Origin: Metallyticus violacea
Taxonomy: Eukaryota > Arthropoda > Insecta > Mantodea > Metallyticidae
Direction of reading: 5' to 3'
Assembly: GCA_030762175.1 (NCBI GenBank)
Contig: CM060831.1
Span: 94,879,501-94,943,500 of the forward strand
Length of the DNA stretch: 64,000 bases
The translations under genes were made by a program, and so were the position numbers. Below the pieces are notes generated by a model. That model ran no database searches. It was not told the origin of the DNA and saw nothing but the letters and a program-made list of their open reading frames with translations. Within the stretch, counting starts at the first letter, position 1. Each line of letters opens with the position of its first letter. Positions 25,701 to 34,258 of this stretch are shown here, piece by piece.

Positions 25701-28700
25701 TATTTAAAAACATATTTTTATTTTGTACTAAATTTTACAGTGTTTTCCAAATTGCTACTGTATATAAGTTGATATAATAGTTTTTATTATTAGTAATAGA
25801 ATGCAATAAACACTTGAAGATAATTAAATGAGAAAATGTTGACATAATTATGTGCAAATAACTGTTAATTAGTATTAAAGATAAAAATAGAAGGAACTAA
25901 AGAAAATATAATTATTCATATTTTGAAACTGCATCTACATCAGTTTTAGGTAACCCATGATGAACAGTTTTGTTGGTTTTCAATAACTTTTAAAATGCAT
26001 GATACACTTTTATTACTACAAGATCATCACGTATTTTTGGAGTTTCTGAAGCTTGGCTTCAGCAATGGGTAGTTCTTCCGTGTAGGCTTTGAAGGTGGAC
26101 CAACCATTCTCTTCAATGGGAATGTTTGGTCTCTTAAATGTTTCAGATTGACCTCATGGAATTCATATTTGAAATTCTTTTTGAAAAATATTTTTCAACA
26201 TTCCACAATACTGCAACCAACAAACATTTCTACATGGAATAGTTTTTGGAACTGTTTTTTCAGAAAATAACGTAAAAGTCATAAAAATTGCCATGAAATA
26301 TAGCTGCACAAATAGTTTCACCCATCCTTCAAGAGTGTAAACTGAAACAGCTTTTGATTTTATCTCGAAGAATCACATTCAATTTAGATATGCCAAAAAT
26401 CTGTGATCTATTATTTCCAAAGAAGGATATTGCTTCAGAAGAAAAATACATATACCAGCAAAAATAGAGTTCCTATGTTGTCCTCCACAACTATCTGACA
26501 GAATAGGCACTTCAGTTGTTTTAGGTCATCATGGAATAATGATAAATAGAAGAAGAAATGCCACCTTGGAATCAATGAATATTGTACTTGCAAATGATTA
26601 TAGTGCCATTAAAAACTAGTGTTGTCAGAGCTATAACTGAAAGAAGATGATGTCGCAAAAGTGTTAAGACAGTTGCAGAATCTACTCCAAGAGACAATAT
26701 ACTGCCTGGTGTTCCTGTCCCCACAAAGAAAAAGGTGTATTATTTCCACTGCAACTGTGAGAATGAAACCCTATCCCATTTGCTGGGGAGGTGTCCACAA
26801 GGCAAACTTCTGCAAATCATGCTGGATATTATTGCCTGCACATTGCTAGCTGAGGCTCTTAGAAGAGAAGGTTTTGAAGTTCATGACGAGATCCATTGGC
26901 TTGCTGTTGGAGAGAGCACAAGACAGACTGATATTATTGCCATCAACAAATTCATACTTGCCTCCTAAACCCAAGAATGCGGGTTCGAACCAGGCCAGGA
27001 TCGATGGATTTTTTTCAGGGCTTAAAAATCCTAAGTACGGCTTCCTTCGGAAGGGAAGTAAAGCCGTGGGTCCCGTGTCGTACATTTACAGCACCAAAAA
27101 GAACCTCAAGTCTGAAAGAGAGGCCTCTGAGCAAAATTTGTTGGCTGTATCATGCCCTGAGTTGAATGGGATGCTGATAACCTGAGCTGTTAAAGAGCGT
27201 TCATAAATAAATCATTCAAAAAAAAAATACAACAAATTCAAGTCTTCAGCCGAGATCACTAATCTAAATGTTAGATGTGAAGTGAGTACAGAACAACCTG
27301 AAGAATTTAATATAGAAAAAAAAATATATATAAACTAATAATGCCCCATTTTTGAAATGTTTTTAACAAGTGAGTGTTATATTACTAACAGGCCTTTTGT
27401 TTGGCTCAAGAGGAATAATTGTAAATTTTTTTTGTAAACATGGATAAAAAGTGCAAAATTCCAAAAGTCATGCAAAATGAAATAGTAATTACTATTATTA
27501 AATATTCAATGGCAAATTTCAGAAATCATATTTACAATATAAATAAATTTAAATAAAATGCAACATTTTTCTTTCTTTAAACAAATACAAACAATTAAAA
27601 AACATATTACTGTACTCTAATTTCATAGTATTTATAATGCTCATTGTTATTTACTTTGTTGATACTATAACACCAAAGAATATCAGTGACTGTCAAACTT
27701 TAGGAGCAATTGCTTACTATTATTAGAAATAATTGATTACCCTACCTCTAGATTACTTATGTTATAATATAGATATTTATTTGCGTTATTCTGCTGTAGA
27801 ATTATTCATTGTATTATCTTCTTATTATTATTGTAACCACAATTTTCTTCCAGCTATTTTGCCATGGTCTGTTGGAGATAGAATTCTAGACGTTTTATCC
27901 ACAATTACGGCAGACAAATTCTCCTCAGAGAATGCATCACTGCGTCTGAAGTGTTGGCTACCAGAGTCATTATATTTATATTGCCAGTGCTTTCCACTGG
28001 TTGGTTCGGGATGGGTGGGGTCGGTCGGCTGGTGGGAGAAGCCTTGCCTCTCCTGTGTTGCTGCTCTCTTGTGATAGGCTCACTATGTTTTCATGTGTTG
28101 TGTGTTGTTCTTTATTTTCAATGGCTGGATACCAGTTACTGTTTAGTTTGACAGTCAAGACTTCAGACGCAGTGATACCTTCTCCAAGGAGACTTCATCC
28201 ACTCCACTGAAGATGTCCGCCGTAGTTGCGAATAAAACATCTGAAATTCTCATCTCCAGCAGACTACAGCACAATAGCCTGGAAGAAAATTATAGTTACA
28301 TCTATGACTCTGGCTGTGAAAGCCTACATTCTCTTATTGTTGTTGTTGTTGTTATCATAAACTCTCCATCTACTTAAAACACTAGTATTGCTAGTGTTTT
28401 TCATTTTTATGTTTTTCTAGTACATTTATTTCCACTCTTGTGATTTACATAAGTTTTAAGTGTATGGATTGTCATTGTTAGTGCCTTTTGCATTATAATT
28501 GTTATTTTTATTTTTCTTCTTCTTACATTAATAATTTTCAATATTCATTTTCATTATTCATCTTTATGTATATGTTTATTAAGAATAATGTCCTTGTTAC
28601 AATTTATGTTATACTTGTGATATTGTCATGAAACTTAGTGTAATTATTATTATTGGTAAAGTGAAAGAGAAAGTCTAATGGCTTTAGTTCTGCCATAATA

Positions 28701-31700
28701 AATAAATAATATTTTTTTCTAAATGTATAATGTATCTTTATTTTTACTATTTTGTGTTTAGCTTCATAGTATTTACCACACATATTGTTCTTTTCTTTGT
28801 TGTCCATAATATTTTATTTCTTTTTATTTCTTTTTTTTTTTCTTTTTTTTTTTTTTTATGTATCATTTTTGCTATTCTGTATTACAAGCAAACATATATA
28901 TGAGTCAAACTTTCTAATAATCTACTACTCCATTTTTCCTCAAGTATCCTCCCAGATGTAACAGTTTGCATTTTGACTCTCCAAGTTGTACATTGTCAAA
29001 TTATAAAGAGCCAATTTTCAAAAGTAAAATATTGGTGTATTTAAAACTGCTTGCAAGTCAAAATTGAAAGAAAATATTTCTGAATCTTGACGAGATAATT
29101 ACAGCACCTGCCCACGATGATCTGACAATTCATTTAATGTGGAAATACAGAATATTTTAAATTCTTACTTTTATCTACAAATATACTATCTATAGTTGTT
29201 GCCGAGTTGTTGTGCATTCTGGTTGAAAAATTAACTATGTAATCTAAATTATAATTCCCTAATAAGGCTCCCATACAGGGACACGTTAGGGGCACAAACT
29301 TATATGGCCTATCCCGAAAGACCAATATCAGTATACATTTTGGGAAATATTGCACAATTTTTCAGACTGATGTGTTTGGTATCCCGAGTAGTGCTTTTAG
29401 AGGACTTGAGAAAGGTTACCATGGTACACGAAAATGCCTTAAAAGCACTTCTTTTTGATCAGGTAAAATCTAAATTGGTATGAGAATGTCTAAATGACTT
29501 GGCACCTCGCATCAGACTTGAACTGTGGTGAATGCAGGGACATCAGAGCATTTATGATATTGAAAAAGCAAATCAGTTGGCAAAAACAGGTACCAATACA
29601 CACTGCGTTGGCCTTGAACCCATGGTTGGAACCAATACAAGTACTGCTAAGACTGCAGTAAAAACATGGATTTCAACTTATTGGCAAACCTATCCTGGAT
29701 AAAAACAAGCTAGGAAATTGGTCCTAGTTCCAAGCAACACTCTTTCTTCATTTCTCCTAAAATTGGACGAATAAGAAAGTAGTTGCATTAATTGCTGAAT
29801 ATGGTCACTTCAGGAAACATCTATGTAAAGTGAGACTAAAAAGATGAACCTATTTGTAGATCATCCAAATAGGATGAGGAGAGTGTCTGGCACATTCTTG
29901 TTTAATTGCCTATTCCTGGTAAGAAAGAGACTCACTCTTTCTATAAGCAAGGAAGATCTAGGAATGGATGCTGACATTGGAACCAAAATAATACTGCAAT
30001 TTGTTAGAATAGATTTTGGGAAACAGTGAAAGCGTCTCTTCCTAAGGGGCTGCACAATAAGCCTTTTAGGCTGACATGTGAAATTTCAACAAAACTCAAC
30101 AAATCCCCCATTATCTAAATCTAAAGTATTGACAATAAAATGACCACAAACTAAGATATTTATATAATTTCTGTACAAGGAATTGAGAATTTTATGTGAT
30201 GGTTTATGAAAACTAACATTTCCAGATGGAATTGTGTAATCAGTTATTACAAATGCACCACTAGCAGCTTCTATTTTAGCACAGCAGCTTTCAAAGTCTT
30301 GATCTCTACAGGAAAATAATGAATAATTATCAAGCTTTAATTGCCTCAGTTGTAGTTCAGCACAGTGGTCTTCTGTTAGACAAATAACTTTAATTTCTTG
30401 TTTTTCAGAGCGATCTTGGATTGCTATAAATTCTTCAATTTCATTTTTAAATCCTGTAATGATTTGGTGAAATGATTCATCTGCAATAAGATGTGGGATA
30501 TAAAATACTTTTACTGTATTTTCTTATATTTTAGGGATACACATTTTACACAAATATAACACAATTTCCCATATTTTCAGCACTCCAGAATGTTCTTTTT
30601 TGATTAAAAGTGCATATCTTCCTAAGCATACCTGTCATTTACCTACACCACTACTCCTTTGTGCCAAATTGAGCTTATCATTTCTTCCGCTAGATGACAC
30701 TATGCAGGTTCTGCTGTAGTTAAAGCAAATTTGCCACCAGTATAATGATTTACCAGCTAACTTAGTAGCACACAATCTATCAATTTATAATTATGAAAAG
30801 GAGGTAAAGGAGGCAAAAGGAGGCCTTGCAAGTAGCAGCAAACCACTGGGTCTGCTGGTTTCTAGGATTCACCCAAGGTTAGGTTAAGGTTATGTCTATA
30901 TATATATACACATACATACATTAATTACGAATTCCATATTTCCCAGCTGTTTGCTAACATACTGCTAGGATACTAGTTATGTTGCCCATTCTTATATCCA
31001 TACTAGTGAGTGTGTAATCATCACTAGCAGGAGGAGCATGTGGCTATATAATTAATGTACTGCTTAGGCGGGCATTACAGGACTGTGAGAGCAGGTTAAT
31101 AGCTAGTGGATCCAAGACAAAAAATTAGTGCTTCAGCAACACATTTATATCTATGAGATAATGCTGTTTTTAGCTTTCTGGCTGCAATATGTTGTTCCAT
31201 GGTAGTTCCTTATTACAAAACTGAGTTTTTCAGGTATGTTCCAACTTCATCTTATCACTTGATCTTATTGCATTAGAACCAATAAAACAAAGCATGCATG
31301 TTTAATTTTTATGAAATAGATATAGAAATAGGTATTAACGACCACTGTATCTTTTCTCCTTTTATCCTAAAAATAAGAGGGATCACCAACAATGACAGGA
31401 ATGTACCTGCTGCAATTTGACGTAAGACCATACTTCAAATTCTCAACAAGATTTGCAAGAAGCCCCTTGCCTCTGGAGCTAAGATGTAACCTAAATCTAG
31501 TGAAATGTTCCTTCTTAAACTATTGATTGAAATAAAATTGATATTAACATTTGTACTTGATTACCTCCACAAGTCAACATTCACTCCTCTAACCTTTGCT
31601 CAAAGCCATGGCTTATCATGCCTGCAAAACATTTCAACAAAGTTTATATTTGTGCAATTGCTCTTCTTGGAAATGTTTTCTAGGTCTGCTCCAATTTATG

Positions 31701-32759
31701 CCCCCCCCCCCCAACAATTACTACATGGTCTTCCTTAGAGAAGCCTTTTTTGATAACCCCTTAGTATCTAAAACTACACCTTCAAGATCATCATTCGTTT
31801 ACAAATACACTCTACTTTAAATTGGTCTCCTAAAGAATGCAAATATGCATGTACTTATGGGTCAACAGAACATGAAACAAAACAATGAAAAGATAATGTA
31901 AAACACCCATATTAATTTACTAGCATCAAAGCTCAGCTTGCTATATATAGTGAGCAGGTACTAAGGAACACATGCTTAGAACATTCAATCCACAGTGAAA
32001 TATGGCGTAATGCTTTAGGGAATTGAAATTCTTTCCAAAGTGTTATAAAGAGTGATAAGAGTGATAGAGGTATTGCAAAATTAAAATCATGCAGTTATAG
32101 TTTTAAAAACCTGAGAATTTTTACTTCGGCTGTGCATTTTTATTATAGAAATTGGTGTTTTATAAGACAGAAAGGAAACTTACAAACAAATACAGCTATG
32201 CATGACCACAAAATAAATAGATGGGGATTTGTTTGTCATTATAAATATTGCAGAACAAGTGTCTACAAAACAGTAGCCTAAATCTAGGGAGAAAATGGTA
32301 CAAACTATCTGCACAAATTAGATTAGATAAGAATGCAAAATTTAAGAAGAGTGTGAAAGACTTACTATAACATATCTTCTATTCTCTAACAGAAATGACA
32401 ACTGTCATGCTTCATGAAAGTTGTATGTAAACAGAGAAAATTATTATATTATATTAAGTCAAATATAAATGATGCTCATTTTGTAAGCCTAACATTCAAA
32501 AGTGACATTCAGGTTATGAATAAATATACATATGTCGAAACCATGGTTTTGTAAATTCTAACTCATTTACTTAAACGACAAGAATAATTCCTATTTGACT
32601 TTAGTGTTGGAATTGATGTTAGTATTTTGGAAGTATAATGTCACCGTTCTAAATGCACTGTTTTGAAATGAAAAAAGCCTGAATATTTGAAGACTATCAG
32701 TTTGAAAGTAAATTTAATTTAAAGGTAACTCACTCTGCTGATTCTATTTCAATAGACAT
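5435..32759 (-). CDS. SMU1: SMU1 spliceosomal WD40 protein, 5' half of gene (six exons, incomplete)
   Basis: SMU1 (suppressor of mec-8 and unc-52 homologue) is a nuclear protein of the spliceosomal B complex; it works with the RED/IK protein in pre-mRNA splicing. The coding join on the minus strand is 32759-32734, 24706-24640, 20299-20156, 15166-15052, 8674-8486, 5664-5435. That is 771 nt, or 257 codons, with no stop and matching phase at all five junctions. Every intron has GT-AG ends. The product starts MSIEIES, continues through a LisH/CTLH helical region and reaches the first WD40 repeat ([11 protein letters not shown]...EVWNF). The family is about 510 residues, so half the gene lies beyond the left edge. 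Introns are 8027, 4340, 4989, 6377 and 2821 bp and are filled with repeats. Conservation with animal SMU1 is very high, as expected for a housekeeping gene under purifying selection. Confidence 0.96.
5985..6945. repeat. Long inverted-repeat (foldback) element in SMU1 intron 5
   Basis: The left arm (5985-6031 plus 6205-6500) is the reverse complement of the right arm (6578-6945), about 340 bp each around a spacer of about 75 bp. Outer ends carry TTGAATAGCAA and TTGCTATTCAA. Both arms contain a polypurine/polypyrimidine block that translates as Arg/Glu/Lys-rich peptide on opposite strands, so the two short reading frames here are mirror images, not genes. The left arm is interrupted by a Penelope-like tail. 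The arms have diverged by roughly one base in ten. A transcript of SMU1 would contain a long hairpin. Confidence 0.85.
6032..6193 (-). mobile_element. Penelope-like 3' tail inserted in the hairpin, with 12 bp target duplication
   Basis: This segment is absent from the mirror arm at 6900. It is bracketed by CAGAAATAGTCT (6020-6031) and CAGAAATAATCT (6194-6205), a one-mismatch target-site duplication. On the minus strand it contains CTGAAGATGGGAACTAAATG and AGAGTGTGTAGTT, a tail shared with 2630-2790. Confidence 0.7.
6946..8245. other. SMU1 intron 5, unrecognised
   Basis: No confident coding or repeat assignment. The stretch at about 7500-7930 is somewhat richer in GC and may be an old repeat, but no motif was recognised. 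Confidence 0.4.
8250..8380 (+). repeat. Dispersed repeat A, copy 1
   Basis: About 125 bp from TTTTTATGTCATAACTCTAG to TCTCTTATCATTTATA, repeated almost identically at 10353-10480 in the same orientation. Exon 5 lies between the two copies. Confidence 0.85.
8486..8674 (-). CDS. SMU1: SMU1 coding exon 5
   Basis: This 189 nt exon completes a Glu codon, then encodes [20 protein letters not shown] through the [11 protein letters not shown] motif, and ends with one base of a Gly codon. The acceptor is TTCATAG and the donor GTAAC. This linker is nearly invariant in animals. Read-through past the donor gives an artefactual tail (NDFWNLI) that is not part of the protein. Confidence 0.95.
8787..8932 (+). 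repeat. Tandem repeat, four units of about 37 bp
   Basis: Four nearly identical units with the core TTTACTTTAGTTTTGGAATT, each followed by AAATAA/AAATAG and a short variable joint. The array lies just upstream, in transcript sense, of the exon 5 acceptor, in intron 4. Confidence 0.9.
9196..11001. mobile_element. pogo/Tigger-like DNA transposon, degenerate
   Basis: Both ends are flanked by TA. The left end begins CAGTGGACTCTTTTTAATTC. The right end, as reverse complement, begins CAGTGGGCTCTTTTTTAATT. These are pogo/Tigger-type terminal repeats. The 1.8 kb interior has no intact transposase; it contains repeat A copy 2 (10353-10480). Confidence 0.65.
10353..10480 (+). repeat. Dispersed repeat A, copy 2
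   Basis: Same orientation as 8250-8380, with only a few differences over about 125 bp. The two copies start about 2.1 kb apart and flank SMU1 exon 5. Confidence 0.85.
11002..12367. other. SMU1 intron 4; second Tigger-like end at 12331-12367
   Basis: The right edge (ATTAATGGAACTCTATTG then TA), read as reverse complement, resembles the Tigger-like terminus at 9196, including TTAATTCAAAC. No matching left end was found, so this may be a truncated second element. The stretch 11840-12160 is slightly richer in GC and may be its decayed coding region; no intact frame remains. Confidence 0.4.
12385..12655 (+). repeat. Dispersed repeat B, copy 1
   Basis: About 270 bp similar to 23560-23835. Shared blocks include TTTTTGCAAGCA, CTTTTGAGA(C/T)AATGAATG and CCTTACCCAAGCAAC(A/C)TG. 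The family is unidentified. Confidence 0.7.
12656..13248. other. SMU1 intron 4, unrecognised
   Basis: AT-rich; short frames on both strands have no motif I can name. Confidence 0.4.
13249..13508 (+). mobile_element. SINE family 1 copy (old)
   Basis: tRNA-derived head with box A-like GGCTGAGGTCATTAAGG and box B-like GGTTTGATTCCC, then the family body (GAGGTTTTTTCCATG, ATTTCATCTCATGTACCATC). CpG positions of the younger copies are mostly TG or CA here. Confidence 0.85.
13509..15051. other. SMU1 intron 4, unrecognised
   Basis: No gene or clear repeat. A short tandem (CATCAAAAAGCTGTTC twice) lies near 14716-14750. Confidence 0.4.
15052..15166 (-). CDS. SMU1: SMU1 coding exon 4
   Basis: This 115 nt exon has 38 codons, [20 protein letters not shown] and onward to PERYIHL, plus one base. 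It is flanked by a TTTTACAG acceptor and a GTAAG donor. It is the helical segment between CTLH and the linker. The final G joins AG of exon 5 to make Glu. Confidence 0.95.
15405..15556 (-). mobile_element. SINE family 1, 3' fragment
   Basis: Minus-strand 3' half only: reverse complement of the AGTGTCCAC...GCCTC(A)... tail, with ATCATATGAGATGAAATG-type sequence and TTTCCCAATTTATC. The tRNA-like head is missing. Confidence 0.7.
15921..16186 (+). mobile_element. SINE family 1 copy, 5' truncated
   Basis: Starts at GGACTCGTGAGCCAGAGG, so box A is lost. Box B-like GGTTCAAATCCC and the whole body to GGGCGTTAAACACTATT and an A tract remain. Confidence 0.88.
16469..16722 (+). mobile_element. SINE family 1 copy (old), A tail expanded to microsatellite
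   Basis: Head GGCTGAGGTGGTTAAGGCAC with GGTTCGATTCCT, and a degraded body. The terminal A tract leads directly into the (AAAG)n array at 16734-16794, suggesting the microsatellite grew from the tail. Confidence 0.85.
16734..16794 (+). repeat. (AAAG)n microsatellite
   Basis: About 15 tandem AAAG units immediately after the SINE tail. Confidence 0.95.
16795..18351. other. SMU1 intron 3 side, unrecognised
   Basis: AT-rich intronic DNA of intron 4/3 neighbourhood lying upstream of exon 4 in transcript sense. No motif recognised. Confidence 0.4.
18352..18612 (+). mobile_element. SINE family 4 candidate (tRNA-derived)
   Basis: tRNA-like head with box A-like TGGTCTAGTGCTAGTA and box B-like GGGTTCAATTCCCC 40-50 bp apart, followed by a non-tRNA body. 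It is the only copy noticed here. The family is inferred from promoter-like boxes only. Confidence 0.55.
18653..19060 (+). pseudogene. Penelope-like element, 5'-truncated C-terminal end and tail
   Basis: Reads [20 protein letters not shown] (YIG side of the nuclease), then after a frame change [41 protein letters not shown] 3' tail with CTGAAGATGGGAGAGATTCT and TGTAAGTAAATGGAGTTTAG follows. Truncation at the 5' end is usual for these elements. Confidence 0.7.
19335..19990 (-). mobile_element. mariner-family transposon, internally deleted
   Basis: The N-terminal part of a mariner transposase reads on the minus strand from 19940: [57 protein letters not shown]. The HTH and linker pattern is that of mariner proteins. 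The C-terminal end appears near 19490-19430 as [17 protein letters not shown] and a stop. The central catalytic DDD region is absent, so this is a deletion derivative of about half normal length. Clear terminal repeats were not identified. Confidence 0.75.
20156..20299 (-). CDS. SMU1: SMU1 coding exon 3 (CTLH region)
   Basis: This 144 nt exon of 48 whole codons begins [20 protein letters not shown] and ends KKLIDLYEQ. It contains the [16 protein letters not shown] block typical of a CTLH helical domain. The acceptor is ACAG and the donor GTAGG. Phase is 0 at both ends. Confidence 0.95.
20470..20697 (-). mobile_element. SINE family 1 copy (old)
   Basis: Minus-strand copy with GATGATACATGAGATGAAAT, AAAACCTGGAAAAAACCT and a decayed head. 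It sits about 170 bp upstream of the exon 3 acceptor. Confidence 0.82.
20698..21650. other. SMU1 intron 2, unrecognised
   Basis: Contains a tract at 21030-21250 that begins like a tRNA box A (TTGGTGGTTAAGTG) but has no convincing box B. No gene seen. Confidence 0.35.
21658..23482 (+). pseudogene. Non-LTR retrotransposon (LINE), endonuclease plus RT remnant
   Basis: The order on the plus strand is that of a LINE ORF2. The apurinic-type endonuclease gives [28 protein letters not shown] (usually GDFNARVG), [20 protein letters not shown] and DYTLYSEDL at 21700-22365. A linker to about 22990 is broken by stops. The RT then gives [18 protein letters not shown] and ISNYRRISL, with [15 protein letters not shown] at about 23230 and [20 protein letters not shown] at 23330-23390. 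The YADD box and everything downstream are missing. The element sits in SMU1 intron 2, opposite in orientation to the gene. Confidence 0.82.
23560..23835 (+). repeat. Dispersed repeat B, copy 2
   Basis: Similar to 12385-12655 in the same orientation; it directly follows the truncated LINE. Confidence 0.7.
23836..24639. other. SMU1 intron 2, unrecognised
   Basis: AT-rich sequence up to the exon 2 donor; nothing identified. Confidence 0.4.
24640..24706 (-). CDS. SMU1: SMU1 coding exon 2 (LisH region)
   Basis: This 67 nt exon supplies the last base of Asp9 and then 22 codons, [20 protein letters not shown] followed by LQ. This is the LisH helix pair used for dimerisation in this family. The acceptor is a long T tract ending CCAG, and the donor is GTATGG. 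A tandem duplication on its upstream side copied the acceptor and the first part of this exon (see 24671-24909). Confidence 0.95.
24671..24909. repeat. Tandem duplication including part of SMU1 exon 2
   Basis: Unit 1 is 24671-24790 (120 bp) and unit 2 is 24791-24909 (119 bp). They are identical except for one A in a homopolymer. Unit 1 includes 36 nt of exon 2 (24671-24706) and its acceptor. Unit 2 repeats the acceptor and the same coding start but has no following donor. In transcript sense the partial copy precedes the real exon. Confidence 0.97.
25328..25610 (-). mobile_element. SINE family 1 copy, young, with 12 bp target duplication
   Basis: Complete minus-strand copy between direct repeats GGAAGAATTAAG at 25316-25327 and 25611-25622. 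Many CpGs are kept in the head (TCGCGAGTCCACGCC). A ten-base G run interrupts it at 25536-25545. Confidence 0.95.
25623..26035. other. SMU1 intron 1, unrecognised
   Basis: AT-rich; nothing identified. Confidence 0.4.
26036..26560 (-). pseudogene. Unidentified degenerate coding remnant
   Basis: On the minus strand, adjoining frames give protein-like stretches: [52 protein letters not shown], then [18 protein letters not shown] and, one frame over, [20 protein letters not shown]. Stops and frame changes break it. I do not recognise the family. The composition looks like former coding sequence, possibly from a mobile element. Confidence 0.3.
26600..26952 (+). pseudogene. R2-like non-LTR retrotransposon, C-terminal fragment
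   Basis: Reads [60 protein letters not shown]. The Cys/His motif with [10 protein letters not shown] and the 'D-I-I-A-I-N' end are typical of the zinc-knuckle and endonuclease tail of R2-type retrotransposons. Upstream RT sequence is absent. A family 2 SINE starts at about 26952, so the last few codons of the open frame belong to the SINE. Confidence 0.62.
26952..27228 (+). mobile_element. SINE family 2 copy, 5' shortened
   Basis: Begins inside the tRNA-like head (ACTTGCCTCCTAAACCCAAG), with box B-like GGGTTCGAACC. The family body follows (GATGGATTTTTTTCAGGG, CTTCCTTCGGAAGGGAAGTA, GTTAAAGAGCGTTCATAAAT) and an A tract. Confidence 0.9.
27229..29100. other. SMU1 intron 1; possible retroelement tail at about 27860-28320
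   Basis: 27860-28320 is richer in GC and contains GAAGATGTCCGCCGTAGTTG and AAAACATCTGAAATTCTC, a 'deactivated' tail style seen in insect retroelements. I cannot name its family. The rest, including T-rich tracts at 28800-28860, is unrecognised. Confidence 0.35.
29105..30545 (-). pseudogene. LINE endonuclease remnant, split by a second LINE
   Basis: Minus-strand reading from 30540 gives [43 protein letters not shown] and [19 protein letters not shown], the endonuclease of a non-LTR element (GDFN box changed to GHFI). It breaks off at about 30080 and resumes at about 29265 with [20 protein letters not shown] and [11 protein letters not shown], the last endonuclease block before the LSDH motif. 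The gap is filled by 29270-30075. Confidence 0.65.
29270..30075 (+). pseudogene. Non-LTR retrotransposon RNase H and C-terminal fragment, nested
   Basis: Plus-strand frames give [59 protein letters not shown] and PGKKQARKLV, then [15 protein letters not shown] and [10 protein letters not shown]. This is the RNase H domain (GH...GNEKAN.LA.TG) and the following zinc region of Jockey-like retrotransposons. The 5' end is truncated, and stops and frame changes are present. Confidence 0.72.
30546..32733. other. SMU1 intron 1, 5' part; repeat C copy at 30780-30905
   Basis: No gene seen. 30780-30905 resembles 42755-42870 (shared GGTTTCTAGGATT, AGGTTAG). A 12-base C run is at 31701-31712. Confidence 0.45.
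32734..32759 (-). CDS. SMU1: SMU1 coding exon 1 (start codon)
   Basis: The ATG is at 32759-32757 on the minus strand. The exon encodes MSIEIESA plus two bases (GA) of an Asp codon, then the donor GTGAGT. The Asp is completed by the first base of exon 2. The start is chosen because MSIEIES is the conserved N-terminus of animal SMU1. Any 5' UTR lies above 32759, and its extent is unknown. Confidence 0.93.
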
Positions 32760-33020
32760 ATTTACTGTGTAACTACACCAGACGTTTTAGAAAATAATCT
32801 TTTTTTCTGTGCGAGTACACTATATTTGCAAAACATTTACGGATTTCCCATTCATTTGTTTTTTTGCTATATGCCAACATTCCGTTCAACGATAACCCAA
32901 GGCTAGTTGTATGACCAACATGACAAAAGGAATTCCCCTACTATTATGAATAGTCCACGATAAACAGTTTCATTGGCTCTGGAGCATTTTGAGCCTGCCA
33001 CTCAATAGCGCCCTTCTTTG
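32760..33020. promoter_or_regulatory. SMU1: Candidate SMU1 promoter / 5' UTR region
   Basis: This is the 260 bp between the SMU1 ATG and the upstream mariner remnant. CpG content rises here compared with the introns. It contains an inverted CCAAT (CATTGGCT, about 32969). No TATA box or initiator could be assigned with confidence, and the transcription start may lie inside or beyond the transposon. Confidence 0.35.
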
Positions 33021-34258
33021 GAGGTTTACCTTTTTAAGTTTTTACAAACAACCACTATGTGGCGCTATTGAAGTATGTCCTCCCATTTTCTCAACAATTG
33101 ACACGTTATTGTGAAAACAGTTGAAGCTTAGATAATTGATCGAGTAGTTTGTTTACAGTGAGCGTTTAAGCAAAGCAATTTTGCGACAAAATGGAAATTT
33201 CACGTGAAGGTTCGGTTGGATAATTTGTTCGGAATTTAATAAAGGCCTAACTCATAGAATTGTATATAATCGAAGCACCATCAGCAAAGACTGTTTACAA
33301 TTGGTTTACTGAATTTCGTCGTGGTCGTGCGTACCTCAGTGATGAATTTTGTGAAAGTCGACCAAAATCCGTTGTCATTCCAAAAAATATGGATGCTGTA
33401 CACAATATGATTGAAGAAGATCGGCACGTGACTTACAGTGAGATAGAGGCACTCTTAATCATATCGAAGAATGGAGTACATTCGATTTACTTGCACATTC
33501 AACTGTGAAAAAGATCTGTCCCGATAGATTCCGTACAATTTGCCCAAAGCTTAAAAAAAAAGTGTTAAATGGTGTAGTAAAACGCCAAAAAAAAAACTCA
33601 CCGAGGAACTGAAAAATCCGTATACAATTTTGTAATAGGTTGAATATACTCGTATGAACCGGAAACTAAGCAACAATACACTGTTTGGGTGTTCCAAGAT
33701 GAACCGAATCCCACAAAAGCTGTTCGTTCAAGAAGTACTTCCAAGAAATTGGTCGTTTGTTTCTTCGGTTGCACTGAACATGTCGCAACCATTTCTTTAG
33801 AGAATCAAAGAACAATTAATGCCGAATGATATACAACAATTTGTTTGCCAGAAGTTATCGACGAAATCAGGAAAAACAATCGAAAACATCGCATCATTCT
33901 TCATCATGACGCTCTCACACAACATGTCAAACAATTGATTATTTGAAGGAGAAAAATGTCAAATTAATGTATCATGCCCGTATTGACCTGATTCGTCGCC
34001 TAACAACTTCTTTTGGTTCCTGAGTGTCAAAAATGCGTGGACCTCGATTTTGATCACCTAAAGCTATTTAAGTCTTTAAAACCATGTTTTTGAAAAAAAA
34101 TACCAATTCAGAGTGGAAAACATTTGTCGAAAATTGGTTTGAACGCATGCAAAGGTGTATAAATCTTAAAGGCGAGTATTTTGAAAAGAAATCAAAGTTT
34201 GTTATAAAATATGTTTTTTTTTCTTCCTAGTTTTTGTAAAAACTTAAAAGGTAACCCT
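33021..34258 (+). mobile_element. mariner-family transposon, degenerate, upstream of SMU1
   Basis: Plus-strand transposase fragments run in mariner order: TVYNWFTEFRRGRAYLSDEF, DAVHNMIEEDRHVTYSEIEA, TVWVFQDEPNPTKAVRSRST, KLVVCFFGCTEHVATISLE, YTTICLPEVIDEIRKNNRKH, and at the end WFERMQRCINLKGEYFEKKS. Frameshifts and stops are frequent, and parts of the catalytic core are lost (33930-34080). The ends are inverted: GGTTTACCTTTTTAAGTTTT at the left and, reverse complemented at the right, GGTTACCTTTTAAGTTTTTA. The right end has TA just outside; the left end is eroded. Confidence 0.85.

Noticed and set aside
26846..27185. Overlapping frames of 79 and 103 codons at 26.9-27.2 kb as genes
   Set aside because: They fall within SINE family 2 sequence and recur with it elsewhere.
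28800..28860. CRISPR-like or structured array in the T-rich tract
   Set aside because: Simple low-complexity sequence without spaced repeats; the window is eukaryotic.
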